Assembly (NCBI RefSeq): GCF_016839145.1
Contig: NZ_CP069303.1
Location: 1,054,001-1,118,000, forward strand
DNA length: 64,000 bases
Source: Shinella sp. PSBB067
GTDB lineage: Bacteria > Pseudomonadota > Alphaproteobacteria > Rhizobiales > Rhizobiaceae
Direction of reading: 5' to 3'
Position 1 is the stretch's first letter. The number at the start of each line of letters is the position of its first letter. Both the position numbers and the translations under genes were made by a program. Shown here in pieces: positions 1-8,311 of this stretch. Under the pieces are notes generated by a model. That model saw nothing but the letters and a program-made list of their open reading frames with translations, was not told where the DNA came from and did no database searches.

Positions 1-132
1 ACGATGTTCGAACTGCCGACGCTGGAAGGCGTCCGCGAGGTCGTCATCTCCGACGAGGTGGTCAAGGGTTCGGCCCGTCCGCTCTACATCTACTCGGAGC
101 GCTCCGACGAGAAGGCCAACGTTTCGGCCTGA
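1..132 (+). CDS. clpX: ClpX, 3' end only (ATPase subunit of ClpXP protease)
   Basis: The window opens inside a reading frame that encodes 43 residues and stops with TGA at 130–132. The residues match the extreme C-terminus of ClpX, including the stretch [19 protein letters not shown] followed by the tail [18 protein letters not shown]. ClpX is the AAA+ unfoldase that feeds tagged substrates to the ClpP peptidase in the cytoplasm. Position just upstream of lon agrees with the usual alphaproteobacterial clpX–lon arrangement, here separated by a small minus-strand gene. Only the small C-terminal AAA+ subdomain is visible; Walker motifs and the zinc domain lie outside the window. Confidence 0.93.
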   Translation, partial: TMFELPTLEGVREVVISDEVVKGSARPLYIYSERSDEKANVSA

Positions 133-139
133 AGAAAGT

Positions 140-159
140 CCCTCCCCGAAAGGGGAGGG
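140..159 (+). terminator. GC-rich hairpin after clpX
   Basis: A perfect 8-bp stem, CCCTCCCC paired with GGGGAGGG, closes a GAAA tetraloop 8 bp after the clpX stop. No T-run follows, so it may act as an RNA 3'-end stabiliser or a weak terminator rather than a classic Rho-independent site. It also lies just beyond the 3' end of the convergent OB-fold gene. Confidence 0.5.
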
Positions 160-167
160 TCCCGCCC

Positions 168-545
168 TCATTCGATGATGGTCACGCGGTCCACGTCGAA
201 GTCGGTTTCCTTGACGCGATGGGTATCGACCTCGCCCTGCAACCGCACGCGGGTGGTCTCCGAGACAGGCTGGGCGGGAAAGTCGTCATCGTCGATCTCG
301 ACCCGGATTTCGCCCGTGTCGTCCGCGAAGAGATATTCCTCGTCCGCCAGCTTGCGGACGATCCTGCCCTCGATCGTCGCTTTCATATCGTCCTTGGCAT
401 CGGCCTTTATGGCTTCGACGGTCATGGCCGGATATTTCGTATCGCCGCCCTGCTGCACGTCGGAAGGGCCGGTGAACTGCGCCAGGGCGGCGCCGGCGGG
501 AAGAACGAGAAGGGTTGCGAGGGTGGCGAAGACGGATTTCGACAT
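168..545 (-). CDS. Periplasmic OB-fold (BOF/YgiW-YdeI family) stress protein
   Basis: The 125-residue product starts with a Sec signal peptide (hydrophobic residues about 5–21, cleavage after ALA). The rest resembles the bacterial OB-fold YgiW/YdeI family: a YPAMTVEAIK-like lead-in, then a strand-rich core containing ATIEGRIVRKL, EYLFADDTGEIRVEID and VRLQGEVD. Family members are periplasmic and have been tied to stress tolerance in enterobacteria; the ligand is unknown. A Shine-Dalgarno (AGGAG) sits about 7 nt before the ATG on the minus strand. The gene is convergent with clpX and divergent from lon. The family assignment rests on the motif pattern; the role here is inferred. Confidence 0.8.
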   Translation of the reverse strand: MSKSVFATLATLLVLPAGAALAQFTGPSDVQQGGDTKYPAMTVEAIKADAKDDMKATIEGRIVRKLADEEYLFADDTGEIRVEIDDDDFPAQPVSETTRVRLQGEVDTHRVKETDFDVDRVTIIE

Positions 546-805
546 TTGCGACTCCTGGGTTTACCGGCAATCGGGCATAATGCCGGGCCGGGCCGTTCGG
601 GTCCATGGCCTTCGTGGTTCCGCCGCACATCGGCCGTTGCGTAACGCCGCGCGTCGCGCGAATATGGAAGACTTCGATTCTGTTTTGCGTATGCTCCGGC
701 GATGGGTGCCGGGGGAAGGCCGCAAGTTCCGCGACAGCGCGGAAGACTACACTTCCCTTGATGGTTCGTCTGGTCCGGCGTGGGGTGGGGCACCCCGCAG
801 CCGGG

Positions 806-834
806 CTTGAAAAAGCGTTGAACGCACGCCACTT
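806..834 (+). promoter_or_regulatory. RpoH (sigma-32)-like promoter of lon
   Basis: CTTGAA at 806–811, a 17-nt spacer and CCACTT at 829–834 fit the alphaproteobacterial heat-shock promoter pattern (CTTGAA, about 17 nt, CCnnnT). It lies 86 nt upstream of the lon ATG. The rest of the 546–919 gap holds a GGGGTG/CACCCC hairpin at 782–796 and nothing else I can call. Confidence 0.6.
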
Positions 835-919
835 GTGGATGGAAAAGATCGCCGGCCCGACGCTTCCCGAGCGCCGATGGGACCGGTTCCCGGAAACGGG
901 ACGTTTGAAAGGAAATGAC

Positions 920-3343
920 ATGACGAAAAAGACGTCTGCGTCGCACGACTCCACGGCCTTCCCGGTCCTGCCCCTGCGCGACATCGTGGTGTTCCCGCAC
1001 ATGATCGTGCCGCTCTTCGTCGGTCGCGAGAAGTCGATCCGCGCGCTGGAAGAGGTCATGGGCACCGACAAGCAGATCATGCTTGCCACCCAGATCAACG
1101 CTTCCGACGACGATCCGGAGACCGACGCCATCTACCGCATCGGCACCGTCGCCAATGTTCTCCAGCTCCTGAAGCTCCCCGACGGCACCGTGAAGGTTCT
1201 GGTCGAGGGCCGCGCGCGCGCCGAGATCGACGGCTACACGGACCGCGAGGAGTTCTACGAGGCGATGGCCCATGTGCTGGCCGAGCCGGACGAGGACCCG
1301 GTGGAGATCGAGGCGCTGTCGCGCTCGGTCGTCTCCGAGTTCGAGAACTATGTGAAGCTCAACAAGAAGATTTCGCCCGAAGTCGTCGGCGCCGCGAGCC
1401 AGATCGAGGACTACTCGAAGCTCGCCGACACCGTCGCCTCGCACCTGTCCATCAAGATCGTCGAGAAGCAGGAGATGCTCGAGACGACGAGCGTGAAGCT
1501 GCGCCTCGAAAAGGCGCTCGGCTTCATGGAAGGCGAGATCTCGGTCCTGCAGGTCGAAAAGCGCATCCGCTCGCGCGTCAAGCGCCAGATGGAGAAGACC
1601 CAGCGCGAATACTACCTCAACGAACAGATGAAGGCGATCCAGAAGGAGCTCGGCGACGGCGAGGACGGCCGCGACGAGATGGCCGAGCTGGAAGAGAAGA
1701 TCGCCAAGGTCAAGCTCTCCAAGGAGGCCCGCGAGAAGGCGGATGCCGAATTGAAGAAGCTGCGCCAGATGAGCCCGATGTCGGCGGAAGCCACCGTCGT
1801 GCGCAACTATCTCGACTGGCTGACGGGCATTCCGTGGGGCAAGAAGTCGAAGATCAAGACCGACCTCAACGCTGCCGAGAAGATCCTCGACGAGGATCAT
1901 TTCGGCCTCGACAAGGTCAAGGAGCGCATCGTCGAATACCTCGCCGTGCAGGCCCGCTCGACCAAGATCAAGGGTCCGATCCTGTGCCTCGTCGGTCCTC
2001 CGGGCGTCGGCAAGACCTCGCTCGCGAAATCGATCGCCAAGGCGACCGGCCGCGAATATATCCGCATGGCGCTCGGCGGCGTGCGGGACGAGGCCGAGAT
2101 CCGCGGCCACCGTCGCACCTATATCGGCTCGATGCCCGGCAAGGTCATCCAGTCGATGAAGAAGGCGAAGAAGTCCAACCCGCTCTTCCTGCTCGACGAG
2201 ATCGACAAGATGGGCATGGACTTCCGCGGCGACCCGTCCTCGGCCCTGCTCGAGGTGCTGGACCCGGAACAGAACTCGACCTTCATGGACCACTACCTGG
2301 AAGTCGAATACGACCTGTCCAACGTCATGTTCGTGACGACGGCGAACACGCTGAACATTCCCGCGCCCCTGATGGACCGCATGGAAGTGATCCGCATCGC
2401 CGGCTACACGGAAGAAGAGAAGCTGGAAATCGCCAAGCGGCACCTGCTGCCCAAGGCGATCCGCGACCACGCGCTGCAGCCGAAGGAATTCTCGGTCACC
2501 GACGGCGCGCTGATGGCGGTCATCCAGCAGTACACCCGCGAGGCGGGCGTCAGAAACTTCGAGCGTGAACTGATGAAGCTCGCCCGCAAGGCGGTCACCG
2601 AGATCATCAAGGGCAAGGCGACGAAGGTCGAGGTCACGGCGGAGAACATCCACGACTTCCTCGGCGTTCCGCGCTTCCGCCACGGCGAAGCCGAGCGCGA
2701 GGACCAGGTGGGCGTCGTCACGGGCCTTGCCTGGACGGAAGTCGGCGGCGAGCTGCTCACCATCGAAGGCGTCAGCCTGCCGGGTGGCAAGGGCCGCATG
2801 ACGGTCACGGGCAACCTGAAGGACGTGATGAAGGAATCGATCTCGGCGGCGGCCTCCTATGTCCGCTCGCGCGCCGTCGATTTCGGCATCGAGCCGCCGC
2901 GCTTCGACAAGACGGACATCCACGTGCACGTGCCGGAAGGCGCGACGCCCAAGGACGGCCCGTCGGCCGGCATCGCCATGGCGACCGCCATCGTCTCCAT
3001 CATGACCGGCATCCCGGTCTCGAAGGATATCGCGATGACGGGCGAGGTGACGCTGCGCGGCCGGGTGCTGCCGATCGGCGGCCTCAAGGAAAAGCTGCTC
3101 GCGGCGCTTCGCGGCGGCATCAAGAAGGTGCTGATCCCGGAAGAGAACGCCAAGGACCTGGCGGACATTCCGGATAACGTGAAGAACAACATGGAGATCG
3201 TTCCCGTCTCCCGCATGGGCGAGGTGATCGAACATGCGCTGATCCGCAAGCCCGAGCCGATCGAGTGGGATGCCACGGTCGCAGCAGCCAGCGTTTCCGC
3301 TGTCGAATCGACCGACGAAGGCACCGGCGCCGTGGCGCATTGA
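920..3343 (+). CDS. lon: ATP-dependent protease Lon (La), LonA type
   Basis: The 807-residue cytoplasmic AAA+ serine protease degrades misfolded and regulatory proteins. It has an N-terminal substrate-binding domain beginning [20 protein letters not shown], a Walker A GPPGVGKT near 359–366, a Walker B with [10 protein letters not shown], and a C-terminal peptidase domain. The catalytic dyad is visible: Ser about 682 in PKDGPSAG and Lys about 725 in GGLKEKLL, close to E. coli S679/K722. Length is normal for LonA. I chose the ATG at 920 because AAGGAAA lies just upstream and the family's N-terminus begins here; the longer open frame upstream is non-coding. An RpoH-like promoter upstream suggests heat-shock induction. 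Confidence 0.98.
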   Translation: MTKKTSASHDSTAFPVLPLRDIVVFPHMIVPLFVGREKSIRALEEVMGTDKQIMLATQINASDDDPETDAIYRIGTVANVLQLLKLPDGTVKVLVEGRARAEIDGYTDREEFYEAMAHVLAEPDEDPVEIEALSRSVVSEFENYVKLNKKISPEVVGAASQIEDYSKLADTVASHLSIKIVEKQEMLETTSVKLRLEKALGFMEGEISVLQVEKRIRSRVKRQMEKTQREYYLNEQMKAIQKELGDGEDGRDEMAELEEKIAKVKLSKEAREKADAELKKLRQMSPMSAEATVVRNYLDWLTGIPWGKKSKIKTDLNAAEKILDEDHFGLDKVKERIVEYLAVQARSTKIKGPILCLVGPPGVGKTSLAKSIAKATGREYIRMALGGVRDEAEIRGHRRTYIGSMPGKVIQSMKKAKKSNPLFLLDEIDKMGMDFRGDPSSALLEVLDPEQNSTFMDHYLEVEYDLSNVMFVTTANTLNIPAPLMDRMEVIRIAGYTEEEKLEIAKRHLLPKAIRDHALQPKEFSVTDGALMAVIQQYTREAGVRNFERELMKLARKAVTEIIKGKATKVEVTAENIHDFLGVPRFRHGEAEREDQVGVVTGLAWTEVGGELLTIEGVSLPGGKGRMTVTGNLKDVMKESISAAASYVRSRAVDFGIEPPRFDKTDIHVHVPEGATPKDGPSAGIAMATAIVSIMTGIPVSKDIAMTGEVTLRGRVLPIGGLKEKLLAALRGGIKKVLIPEENAKDLADIPDNVKNNMEIVPVSRMGEVIEHALIRKPEPIEWDATVAAASVSAVESTDEGTGAVAH

Positions 3344-3389
3344 GCCCGCTGCGGGGCCGGTTCCCGGCTCCGCGAATGGAAAAAACATG

Positions 3390-3417
3390 AAAGACCGGCC
3401 CCTCGGCCGGTCTTTTT
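3390..3417 (+). terminator. Rho-independent terminator of lon
   Basis: An 11-bp stem, AAAGACCGGCC/GGCCGGTCTTT, with a CCTC loop is followed by further T residues, 47 bp after the lon stop. It separates lon from the HU gene. Confidence 0.9.
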
Positions 3418-3548
3418 CGTCGAAAATCGTGTGTAAACCCCGGATTCTCAGGGGATTGCGACGAAATATTCTTGCGGGGCGAGGGGCGATGCGTATTCTG
3501 CCCCCGACTTGTATGAGTCGTTTCAAACCGTAAGAAAGGGGTGGAAAC

Positions 3549-3824
3549 ATGAACAAGAATGAACTCGTATCCGCAGTGGCTGAAAAGTCTGGCCTGTCCA
3601 AGACGGATGCTGCTTCCGCGGTTGACGCCGTTTTCGAGACCATCCAGGGCGAACTCAAGAACGGCGGCGACGTTCGTCTCGTCGGTTTCGGCAATTTCTC
3701 CGTCTCGCGCCGTGAAGCTTCGAAGGGCCGCAACCTTTCGACCGGCGCCGAAATCGAGATCCCGGCACGCAACGTACCGAAGTTCTCGGCAGGCAAGGGC
3801 CTGAAGGACGCCGTCAACGGCTGA
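3549..3824 (+). CDS. hup: DNA-binding protein HU (beta-type)
   Basis: The 91-residue histone-like nucleoid protein binds and bends DNA as a dimer. It carries the full HU fold: [18 protein letters not shown] at the N-terminus, the GFGNFSV turn and the DNA-arm region ending in [19 protein letters not shown]. Length is canonical. An AAAGGGG Shine-Dalgarno lies about 8 nt before the ATG. The gene has its own terminator on each side (lon terminator before, HU terminator after), so it is probably monocistronic. HU after lon is the standard rhizobial order. Confidence 0.97.
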   Translation: MNKNELVSAVAEKSGLSKTDAASAVDAVFETIQGELKNGGDVRLVGFGNFSVSRREASKGRNLSTGAEIEIPARNVPKFSAGKGLKDAVNG

Positions 3825-3881
3825 TCCTCTGCTCGGGCAGAGCGGTTATCCACTCCGCCGCCAAACCTGAAAGTCAGGATC

Positions 3882-3909
3882 GGGGTCCGGTTTGTCCGGG
3901 CCCCCTTTT
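3882..3909 (+). terminator. Rho-independent terminator of hup
   Basis: GGGGTCCGG at 3882–3890 pairs with CCGGGCCCC at 3896–3904 (one G·U pair), followed by CCTTTTA. It lies 57 bp after the HU stop codon. Confidence 0.85.
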
Positions 3910-4012
3910 ATTTGCGGGGATGGGTGCGCGCCTGCGGCCGGATTGTCATCGGCCTGTAACAGGCAGGACGCAGAACCGCCGGGTTCCTTTCAACCGGAGT
4001 CCGGAGGATTTC

Positions 4013-6205
4013 ATGAAGACCCGTTCGCTCACCGCCGCGCTCGCGGCGGTCCTCGCCGCATCGGTGGCCCCGGCCGCCGGCGCCGAGCCCGTGTTCAATC
4101 GCATCGCGTCCTTCGCCGTCGCCGACAACCTGCCCGAAGGCGTGGACAAGGCGACGCCGACCTCGTCCGAAATCGTCGCCGCCTCCGAGGACGGCAACAC
4201 GCTCGTCTATTCCGACAGCCCGAACAAGGCGATCGGCGTCATCGACATCACCGATGCGAAGGCCCCGAAGGCCGGCGGCTCTGTCGCCCTGGAGGGTGAG
4301 CCGACATCCGTGGCCATCGCGGCCGGCAAGGCGCTGGTCGCCATCAACACGCGCGAGAGCTTCGTCAAGCCGTCGGGCGTCCTTGCCCAGGTCGATCTGG
4401 CCGGAAAGAAGGTCGAGGCGACCTGCGATCTCGGCGGCCAGCCGGACTCCATCGCCCTCAACAAGGACAAGACGCTCGCCGCCATCGCCATCGAGAACGA
4501 GCGCGACGAGGAGGTCAACGACGGCGCGCTCCCGCAGATGCCGGCCGGCGACCTCGTGCTGCTTTCCCTCAAGGACGGCGTCGTCGATTGCGGCTCGATC
4601 AGGCATGTGGCCCTGACCGGCCTTGCCGACATTGCCGGAGAGGACCCGGAACCCGAATTCGTCTCCTTCAACGGCCTCGACGAGGTTGCCGTTACCCTGC
4701 AGGAGAACAACCACATCGTCATCGTCGACGGCAGGACCGGCGCGGTGAAGAGCCACTTCTCCGCCGGCACCGTCAGCCTCGAAGGCGTCGACACGAAGAA
4801 GGACGGCGCGCTGAAATTCACCGGCAAGATGGAGGACGTTGCCCGCGAACCCGACGCCGTGAAGTGGCTGGACGACAACCGCCTCGTCATTGCCAACGAA
4901 GGCGACTGGAAGGGCGGCGCCCGCGGCTTCACCATCTTCGACAAGCAGGGCAAGGTCCTCTACGAGAACGGCGCGGCCTTCGAGCGCGAGATCGCGAAGA
5001 TCGGCCACTATCCCGACAAGCGCAACAAGAAGGGCGTCGAGCCGGAAGGCCTGGAAGCCGCGAAATTCGGCGAGGACAACCTGTTCTTCGTGCTGGCCGA
5101 GCGCGCCTCCATCGTCGGCGTCTACAAGGATACGGGCGCGGAGCCAGAGCTTCTCCAGCTCCTGCCGTCCGGCATCGGCCCGGAAGGCGCGGTCGCCATC
5201 CCGCAACGCAACCTCCTCGTGACGGCCAACGAGACCGATCTCGTCGAGGACGGCGGCGCGCGCTCGCATGTCATGATCTACGAGCGGGCGGAAGGCGAGG
5301 CGGCCTATCCGCAGCTCGTCTCCACCGAGAAGGACGGCGAACTGATCGGCTTCGGCGCATTGTCGGGCCTCGCACCGATGAAGGACAAGCCCGGCATGCT
5401 CTACGCCGTGAACGATTCCTTCTATGCGTCGCAGCCGACGATCTTCACGATCGACGCGACGGCCAAGCCGGCGAAGATCGTCGACGCCCTGCGCATCACG
5501 CGCAACGGCGCCCCCGCCCAGAAGCTCGACAGCGAGGGCCTGACACCGGACGGCGAGGGTGGTTTCTGGCTCGCCAACGAGGGCAACGCCGACAAGCTCT
5601 ATGCCCACGCCATCATCCATGTGAACGGCAAGGGCGAGATCGACAAGGAGATCGCCATTCCCGCCGAGTTGCGCGCCGGAGAGACGCGCTTCGGTTTCGA
5701 AGGCATCACCAGCATCGGCGAAGGCGACGACAAGGTGCTCTGGATGGCCGTGCAGCGCGAATGGGGTGACGACGAGAAGGGCTTCGTGAAGCTCGTCTCC
5801 TACAAGCCGTCCTCCGAGGAGTGGGGCGCTGTCCGCTATCCGCTAGAGAAGACGGAGAGCGGCTGGGTCGGCCTCTCGGAGATCACGGTGAGCGGCGACC
5901 ACGCCTATATCATCGAGCGGGACAACCTGATCGGCAATGCCGCCAGGCTGAAGAAGCTCTACCGCGTCGCGCTGGCCGACCTGAAGCCGGCAAAGCTTGG
6001 CGGGGAACTCCCGGTCGTGAAGAAGCAGGAGGTCCGCGACTTCATCCCCGACCTCAAGGCCACGAACGGCTACGTCGTCGACAAGGTGGAAGGGTTTGCC
6101 ATCGATGCCGCCGGCAACGGCTATGTCGTGACCGACAATGACGGCGTCGACGGCTCCTCCGGCGAGACGCTGTTCTTCGGCATCGGCCCGCTCAACGCGA
6201 TGTGA
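4013..6205 (+). CDS. Secreted esterase-like (phytase-type beta-propeller) protein
   Basis: The 730-residue product has a Sec signal peptide (hydrophobic residues 5–24, AGA/AE cleavage region). The first ~450 residues read as a WD/YVTN-like beta-propeller with recurring segments such as VIDITDAKAPK, QVDLAGKKVEATCDLGGQPDSIAL and EFVSFNGLDEVAVTL. The last ~280 residues match the 'esterase-like activity of phytase' domain, with GALSGLAPMKDKPGMLYAVND, DSEGLTPDGEGGFWLANEG and a RFGFEGITS region. Such proteins are predicted periplasmic phosphoester hydrolases; the substrate is not known. GGAGGATTTC lies directly before the ATG. It stands alone, with terminators on both sides. No metal-ligand set typical of true phytases is obvious to me. 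Confidence 0.85.
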   Translation: MKTRSLTAALAAVLAASVAPAAGAEPVFNRIASFAVADNLPEGVDKATPTSSEIVAASEDGNTLVYSDSPNKAIGVIDITDAKAPKAGGSVALEGEPTSVAIAAGKALVAINTRESFVKPSGVLAQVDLAGKKVEATCDLGGQPDSIALNKDKTLAAIAIENERDEEVNDGALPQMPAGDLVLLSLKDGVVDCGSIRHVALTGLADIAGEDPEPEFVSFNGLDEVAVTLQENNHIVIVDGRTGAVKSHFSAGTVSLEGVDTKKDGALKFTGKMEDVAREPDAVKWLDDNRLVIANEGDWKGGARGFTIFDKQGKVLYENGAAFEREIAKIGHYPDKRNKKGVEPEGLEAAKFGEDNLFFVLAERASIVGVYKDTGAEPELLQLLPSGIGPEGAVAIPQRNLLVTANETDLVEDGGARSHVMIYERAEGEAAYPQLVSTEKDGELIGFGALSGLAPMKDKPGMLYAVNDSFYASQPTIFTIDATAKPAKIVDALRITRNGAPAQKLDSEGLTPDGEGGFWLANEGNADKLYAHAIIHVNGKGEIDKEIAIPAELRAGETRFGFEGITSIGEGDDKVLWMAVQREWGDDEKGFVKLVSYKPSSEEWGAVRYPLEKTESGWVGLSEITVSGDHAYIIERDNLIGNAARLKKLYRVALADLKPAKLGGELPVVKKQEVRDFIPDLKATNGYVVDKVEGFAIDAAGNGYVVTDNDGVDGSSGETLFFGIGPLNAM

Positions 6206-6262
6206 ACGCGGGGCCGGCGCCCTCTCTTTGCGGGTGGGCGCGGTCTCCAAAGGCTATAAACG

Positions 6263-6294
6263 AAAAGGCCGGGATGCTGCGATCCCGGCCTTTT
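6263..6294. terminator. Bidirectional Rho-independent terminator
   Basis: A perfect 13-bp stem, AAAAGGCCGGGAT (6263–6275) with ATCCCGGCCTTTT (6282–6294), and a 6-nt loop. T-runs are present on both strands, so it can end the plus-strand phytase-like gene and the convergent minus-strand marR gene. Confidence 0.93.
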
Positions 6295-6314
6295 CCGTTT
6301 TCCTGCCGTCCGGT

Positions 6315-6809
6315 CTAGCCGACGGCCTGCAGGGAGGGAACCGGCGCCGCCTGGGCACCGCCTTCGGTCTTGTCTCTTTCCCGTTGCAACTCTTCGGTCT
6401 TCTCGCTGAGACAGCGGATGATTTCCTTCAAGTGCTGCTTCTGCTCTTCCGTCAGCACGTTGAAGATCGCCTCGATCGTCTTGTGCTGCGGCTGCTGGGC
6501 GGCCGAAATGACGGTGCGGCCCATATCCGTGATCGAAACGATCTTGGCGCGGCGGTCCTTCGGGTCGGGCTCGCGCTTGACGAGCTTGTCACGTTCGAGA
6601 CCGTCGATGGCTTCCGTCACCGTACGGGGGGCGAAACCAAGAGCGCAGGCGATGTCCGTCGACCGCTGCGGGCCCTGGCATTCCAGAAGAAGCAGGAACT
6701 TGCTGCGGGCGAGCGAAACGCCTTCGTCCATCATGCACTCATTCACCAGGCGACTCACCTGATGGTAGAGTTTGAACATGCCTTGGGAGATTTCTATCGT
6801 GCTATTCAT
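6315..6809 (-). CDS. MarR-family transcriptional regulator
   Basis: The 164-residue regulator carries a MarR winged helix-turn-helix with LARSKFLLLLECQGPQRST, the recognition helix region LGFAPRTVTEAIDGLERDKL, and the wing motif DPKDRRAKIVSIT, the signature DxRxK/R loop. Such proteins bind DNA as dimers and release it on binding small aromatic or oxidant ligands. I chose the ATG at 6809 rather than an in-frame TTG at 6845, because that TTG is the first part of a perfect -35 hexamer. The gene is divergent from the YhaO-like nuclease gene 230 bp away, so the target may be itself, that pair, or something distant. Confidence 0.88.
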   Translation of the reverse strand: MNSTIEISQGMFKLYHQVSRLVNECMMDEGVSLARSKFLLLLECQGPQRSTDIACALGFAPRTVTEAIDGLERDKLVKREPDPKDRRAKIVSITDMGRTVISAAQQPQHKTIEAIFNVLTEEQKQHLKEIIRCLSEKTEELQRERDKTEGGAQAAPVPSLQAVG

Positions 6810-6816
6810 GAGGTGA

Positions 6817-6845
6817 AATATAGGTATTATGAGGGACCATGTCAA
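6817..6845 (-). promoter_or_regulatory. Sigma-70 promoter of marR, predicts a leaderless transcript
   Basis: On the minus strand TTGACA (6845–6840), a 17-nt spacer and TATATT (6822–6817) form a near-consensus promoter. Only 7 nt separate the -10 from the ATG at 6809, so transcription should start at or next to the start codon. ATGAGG occurs twice, 22 bp apart (6808–6813 and 6830–6835), flanking the -10 and offering a possible operator. Confidence 0.7.
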
Positions 6846-7039
6846 ATGATCGCGAAGATTTTCGCTTTATTTGATCATAGATATTGAACGATGCCTGTAA
6901 ATGCGAACGGTCAGGCGGTGGGCGCTTTTCCTTGCCTCTTCTCCGGCTTTTTCGGGGAGGGTCGATTTCTTTCCTGCATAACGCGCCGCGCGTTGCTGCA
7001 AGCATTGACCCGGAGGGTGGCGGGCGCGATTGTCCGGCC

Positions 7040-8308
7040 ATGCCTTTCCGCTTCATCCACACCGCCGACCTGCATCTCGATTCTCCGCTGACGTCCCTCG
7101 CATTGCGCAATGCCGACCTTGGCGACCTCGTGCGCGGGGCGACGCGCAAGGCGCTGGAGCGCATCGTCGACCTTGCCATGACCGAGGCCGTGGATGCCGT
7201 GATCATCGCCGGCGACCTCTATGACGGCTCGCAGACCTCCATGGCGACCGCGCTCTTCCTGATGGGGCAGATGCGGCGGCTGGAGGCGGCCGGCATCCGC
7301 GTCTTCATCATCCGCGGCAATCACGATGCGCAGTCGCAGATCACCCGCGAGCTGACCTTTCCGCCGAACGTGCACGTCTTCGACGGCCGCGGCAAACCGG
7401 TACGGGCGGGCGTGCTGTCGAACGGCCGCGAAATCCACGTCCATGGCGTCAGCTTCGCCAACCCGCACGCACCCGCCTCGCTCCTGCCCACCTACCGCGT
7501 GCCCGTGCCGGATGCGGTCAATATCGGCCTCATGCACACCAGCCTTGCCGGCGCGAGCCGCCACGATCCCTATGCGCCCGTCGGCATCGCCGACCTTGCC
7601 GCGCACGGTTTCGACTATTGGGCGCTCGGCCATATCCACCAGCGGCGGGTGCATCTGGAAAGACCCTGGATCGTCACGCCCGGCAACCCGCAGGGCCGCG
7701 ACATCAACGAGGGCGGGCCGAAGGGCGTGACGCTCGCCACCGTCGCCGAAGACGGCACGATCGCCTGCGAGGAGCGCACCGTCGCCGTCGCCGTCTTCGA
7801 GCGGCTGCCGCTCGATCTCTCGGGCGTCGACGACTGGCGCGCCATGCTCGACCGTGCCGAAAGCGTGCTTTCGGCGGCGCGCGTGGCTGCCGGCGGCGCC
7901 CATCTCGTCGCGCGGCTTGCCGTGACGGGCGCAACGCCGCTCGCCTGGCGCCTGCGCCGCGACGAGGACCTGCTGCTCGCCGAATTGCAGAACCTCGCCG
8001 CCTCGCTCGGCGAATGCTGGATCGAGGCGGTGGAGCTTGCCGTTTCCGCGCCGGCTGCGGCGGCGGGGGCCGATGCCGGGCCGGTCACGGAACTGGCGCG
8101 GCTGATGCGCGAGGACGTCGTGGAAAACCATGCCTACCGCGAGGAACTGCGCGAGGCGCTCGGCGATCTCCTGCGCCAGCTTCCCAGGGAGGCGCGCAGC
8201 CTGCTGGCCGCAGACGAGGCGGCGGAGGAGACGCTGCTTTCCGAACTCGCCATGCAGGGCTCCGATACCGTGCTCGCCCGCCTCGGCGGAACGGGCGAGG
8301 GGGCCTGA
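7040..8308 (+). CDS. SbcD/Mre11-like DNA exonuclease (YhaO type)
   Basis: The 422-residue calcineurin-like metallophosphoesterase has all the metal-binding motifs of Mre11/SbcD nucleases: D10xH12 in HTADLHLDSP, GD 58–59 in AGDLYDG, GNHD 93–96, a later MHTSL histidine, and GHIH 197–200. Its size and its partner 3 bp downstream fit the Bacillus YhaO/YhaN type rather than canonical SbcCD. It is expected to process DNA ends in the cytoplasm together with the ATPase. No strong Shine-Dalgarno precedes the ATG at 7040; I chose it because the first motif starts nine residues later. A 15-bp palindrome, AACGCGC-C-GCGCGTT (6980–6994), lies upstream and may be an operator. Confidence 0.87.
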   Translation: MPFRFIHTADLHLDSPLTSLALRNADLGDLVRGATRKALERIVDLAMTEAVDAVIIAGDLYDGSQTSMATALFLMGQMRRLEAAGIRVFIIRGNHDAQSQITRELTFPPNVHVFDGRGKPVRAGVLSNGREIHVHGVSFANPHAPASLLPTYRVPVPDAVNIGLMHTSLAGASRHDPYAPVGIADLAAHGFDYWALGHIHQRRVHLERPWIVTPGNPQGRDINEGGPKGVTLATVAEDGTIACEERTVAVAVFERLPLDLSGVDDWRAMLDRAESVLSAARVAAGGAHLVARLAVTGATPLAWRLRRDEDLLLAELQNLAASLGECWIEAVELAVSAPAAAAGADAGPVTELARLMREDVVENHAYREELREALGDLLRQLPREARSLLAADEAAEETLLSELAMQGSDTVLARLGGTGEGA

Positions 8309-8311
8309 TAC

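Noticed and set aside
782..796. GGGGTG/CACCCC hairpin as a terminator upstream of lon
   Set aside because: No T-run and no plus-strand gene upstream that needs one; clpX already has a nearer hairpin.
664..810. Short plus-strand frame ([13 protein letters not shown]…) in the lon leader
   Set aside because: No Shine-Dalgarno, no family match, and it runs over the RpoH-like promoter.
3472..3500. TTGCGG-17-ATTCTG as the hup promoter
   Set aside because: The -10 is poor and other hexamers fit as well; not strong enough to list.
422..3853. 1143-codon open frame on the minus strand opposite lon and hup
   Set aside because: It is the antisense of lon and HU, with Arg/Asp/His-rich composition and no family resemblance. 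Long antisense frames are expected at this GC content.
6843..6845. TTG as start of a longer MarR protein
   Set aside because: It is part of a perfect -35 hexamer whose -10 lies inside the would-be coding extension.
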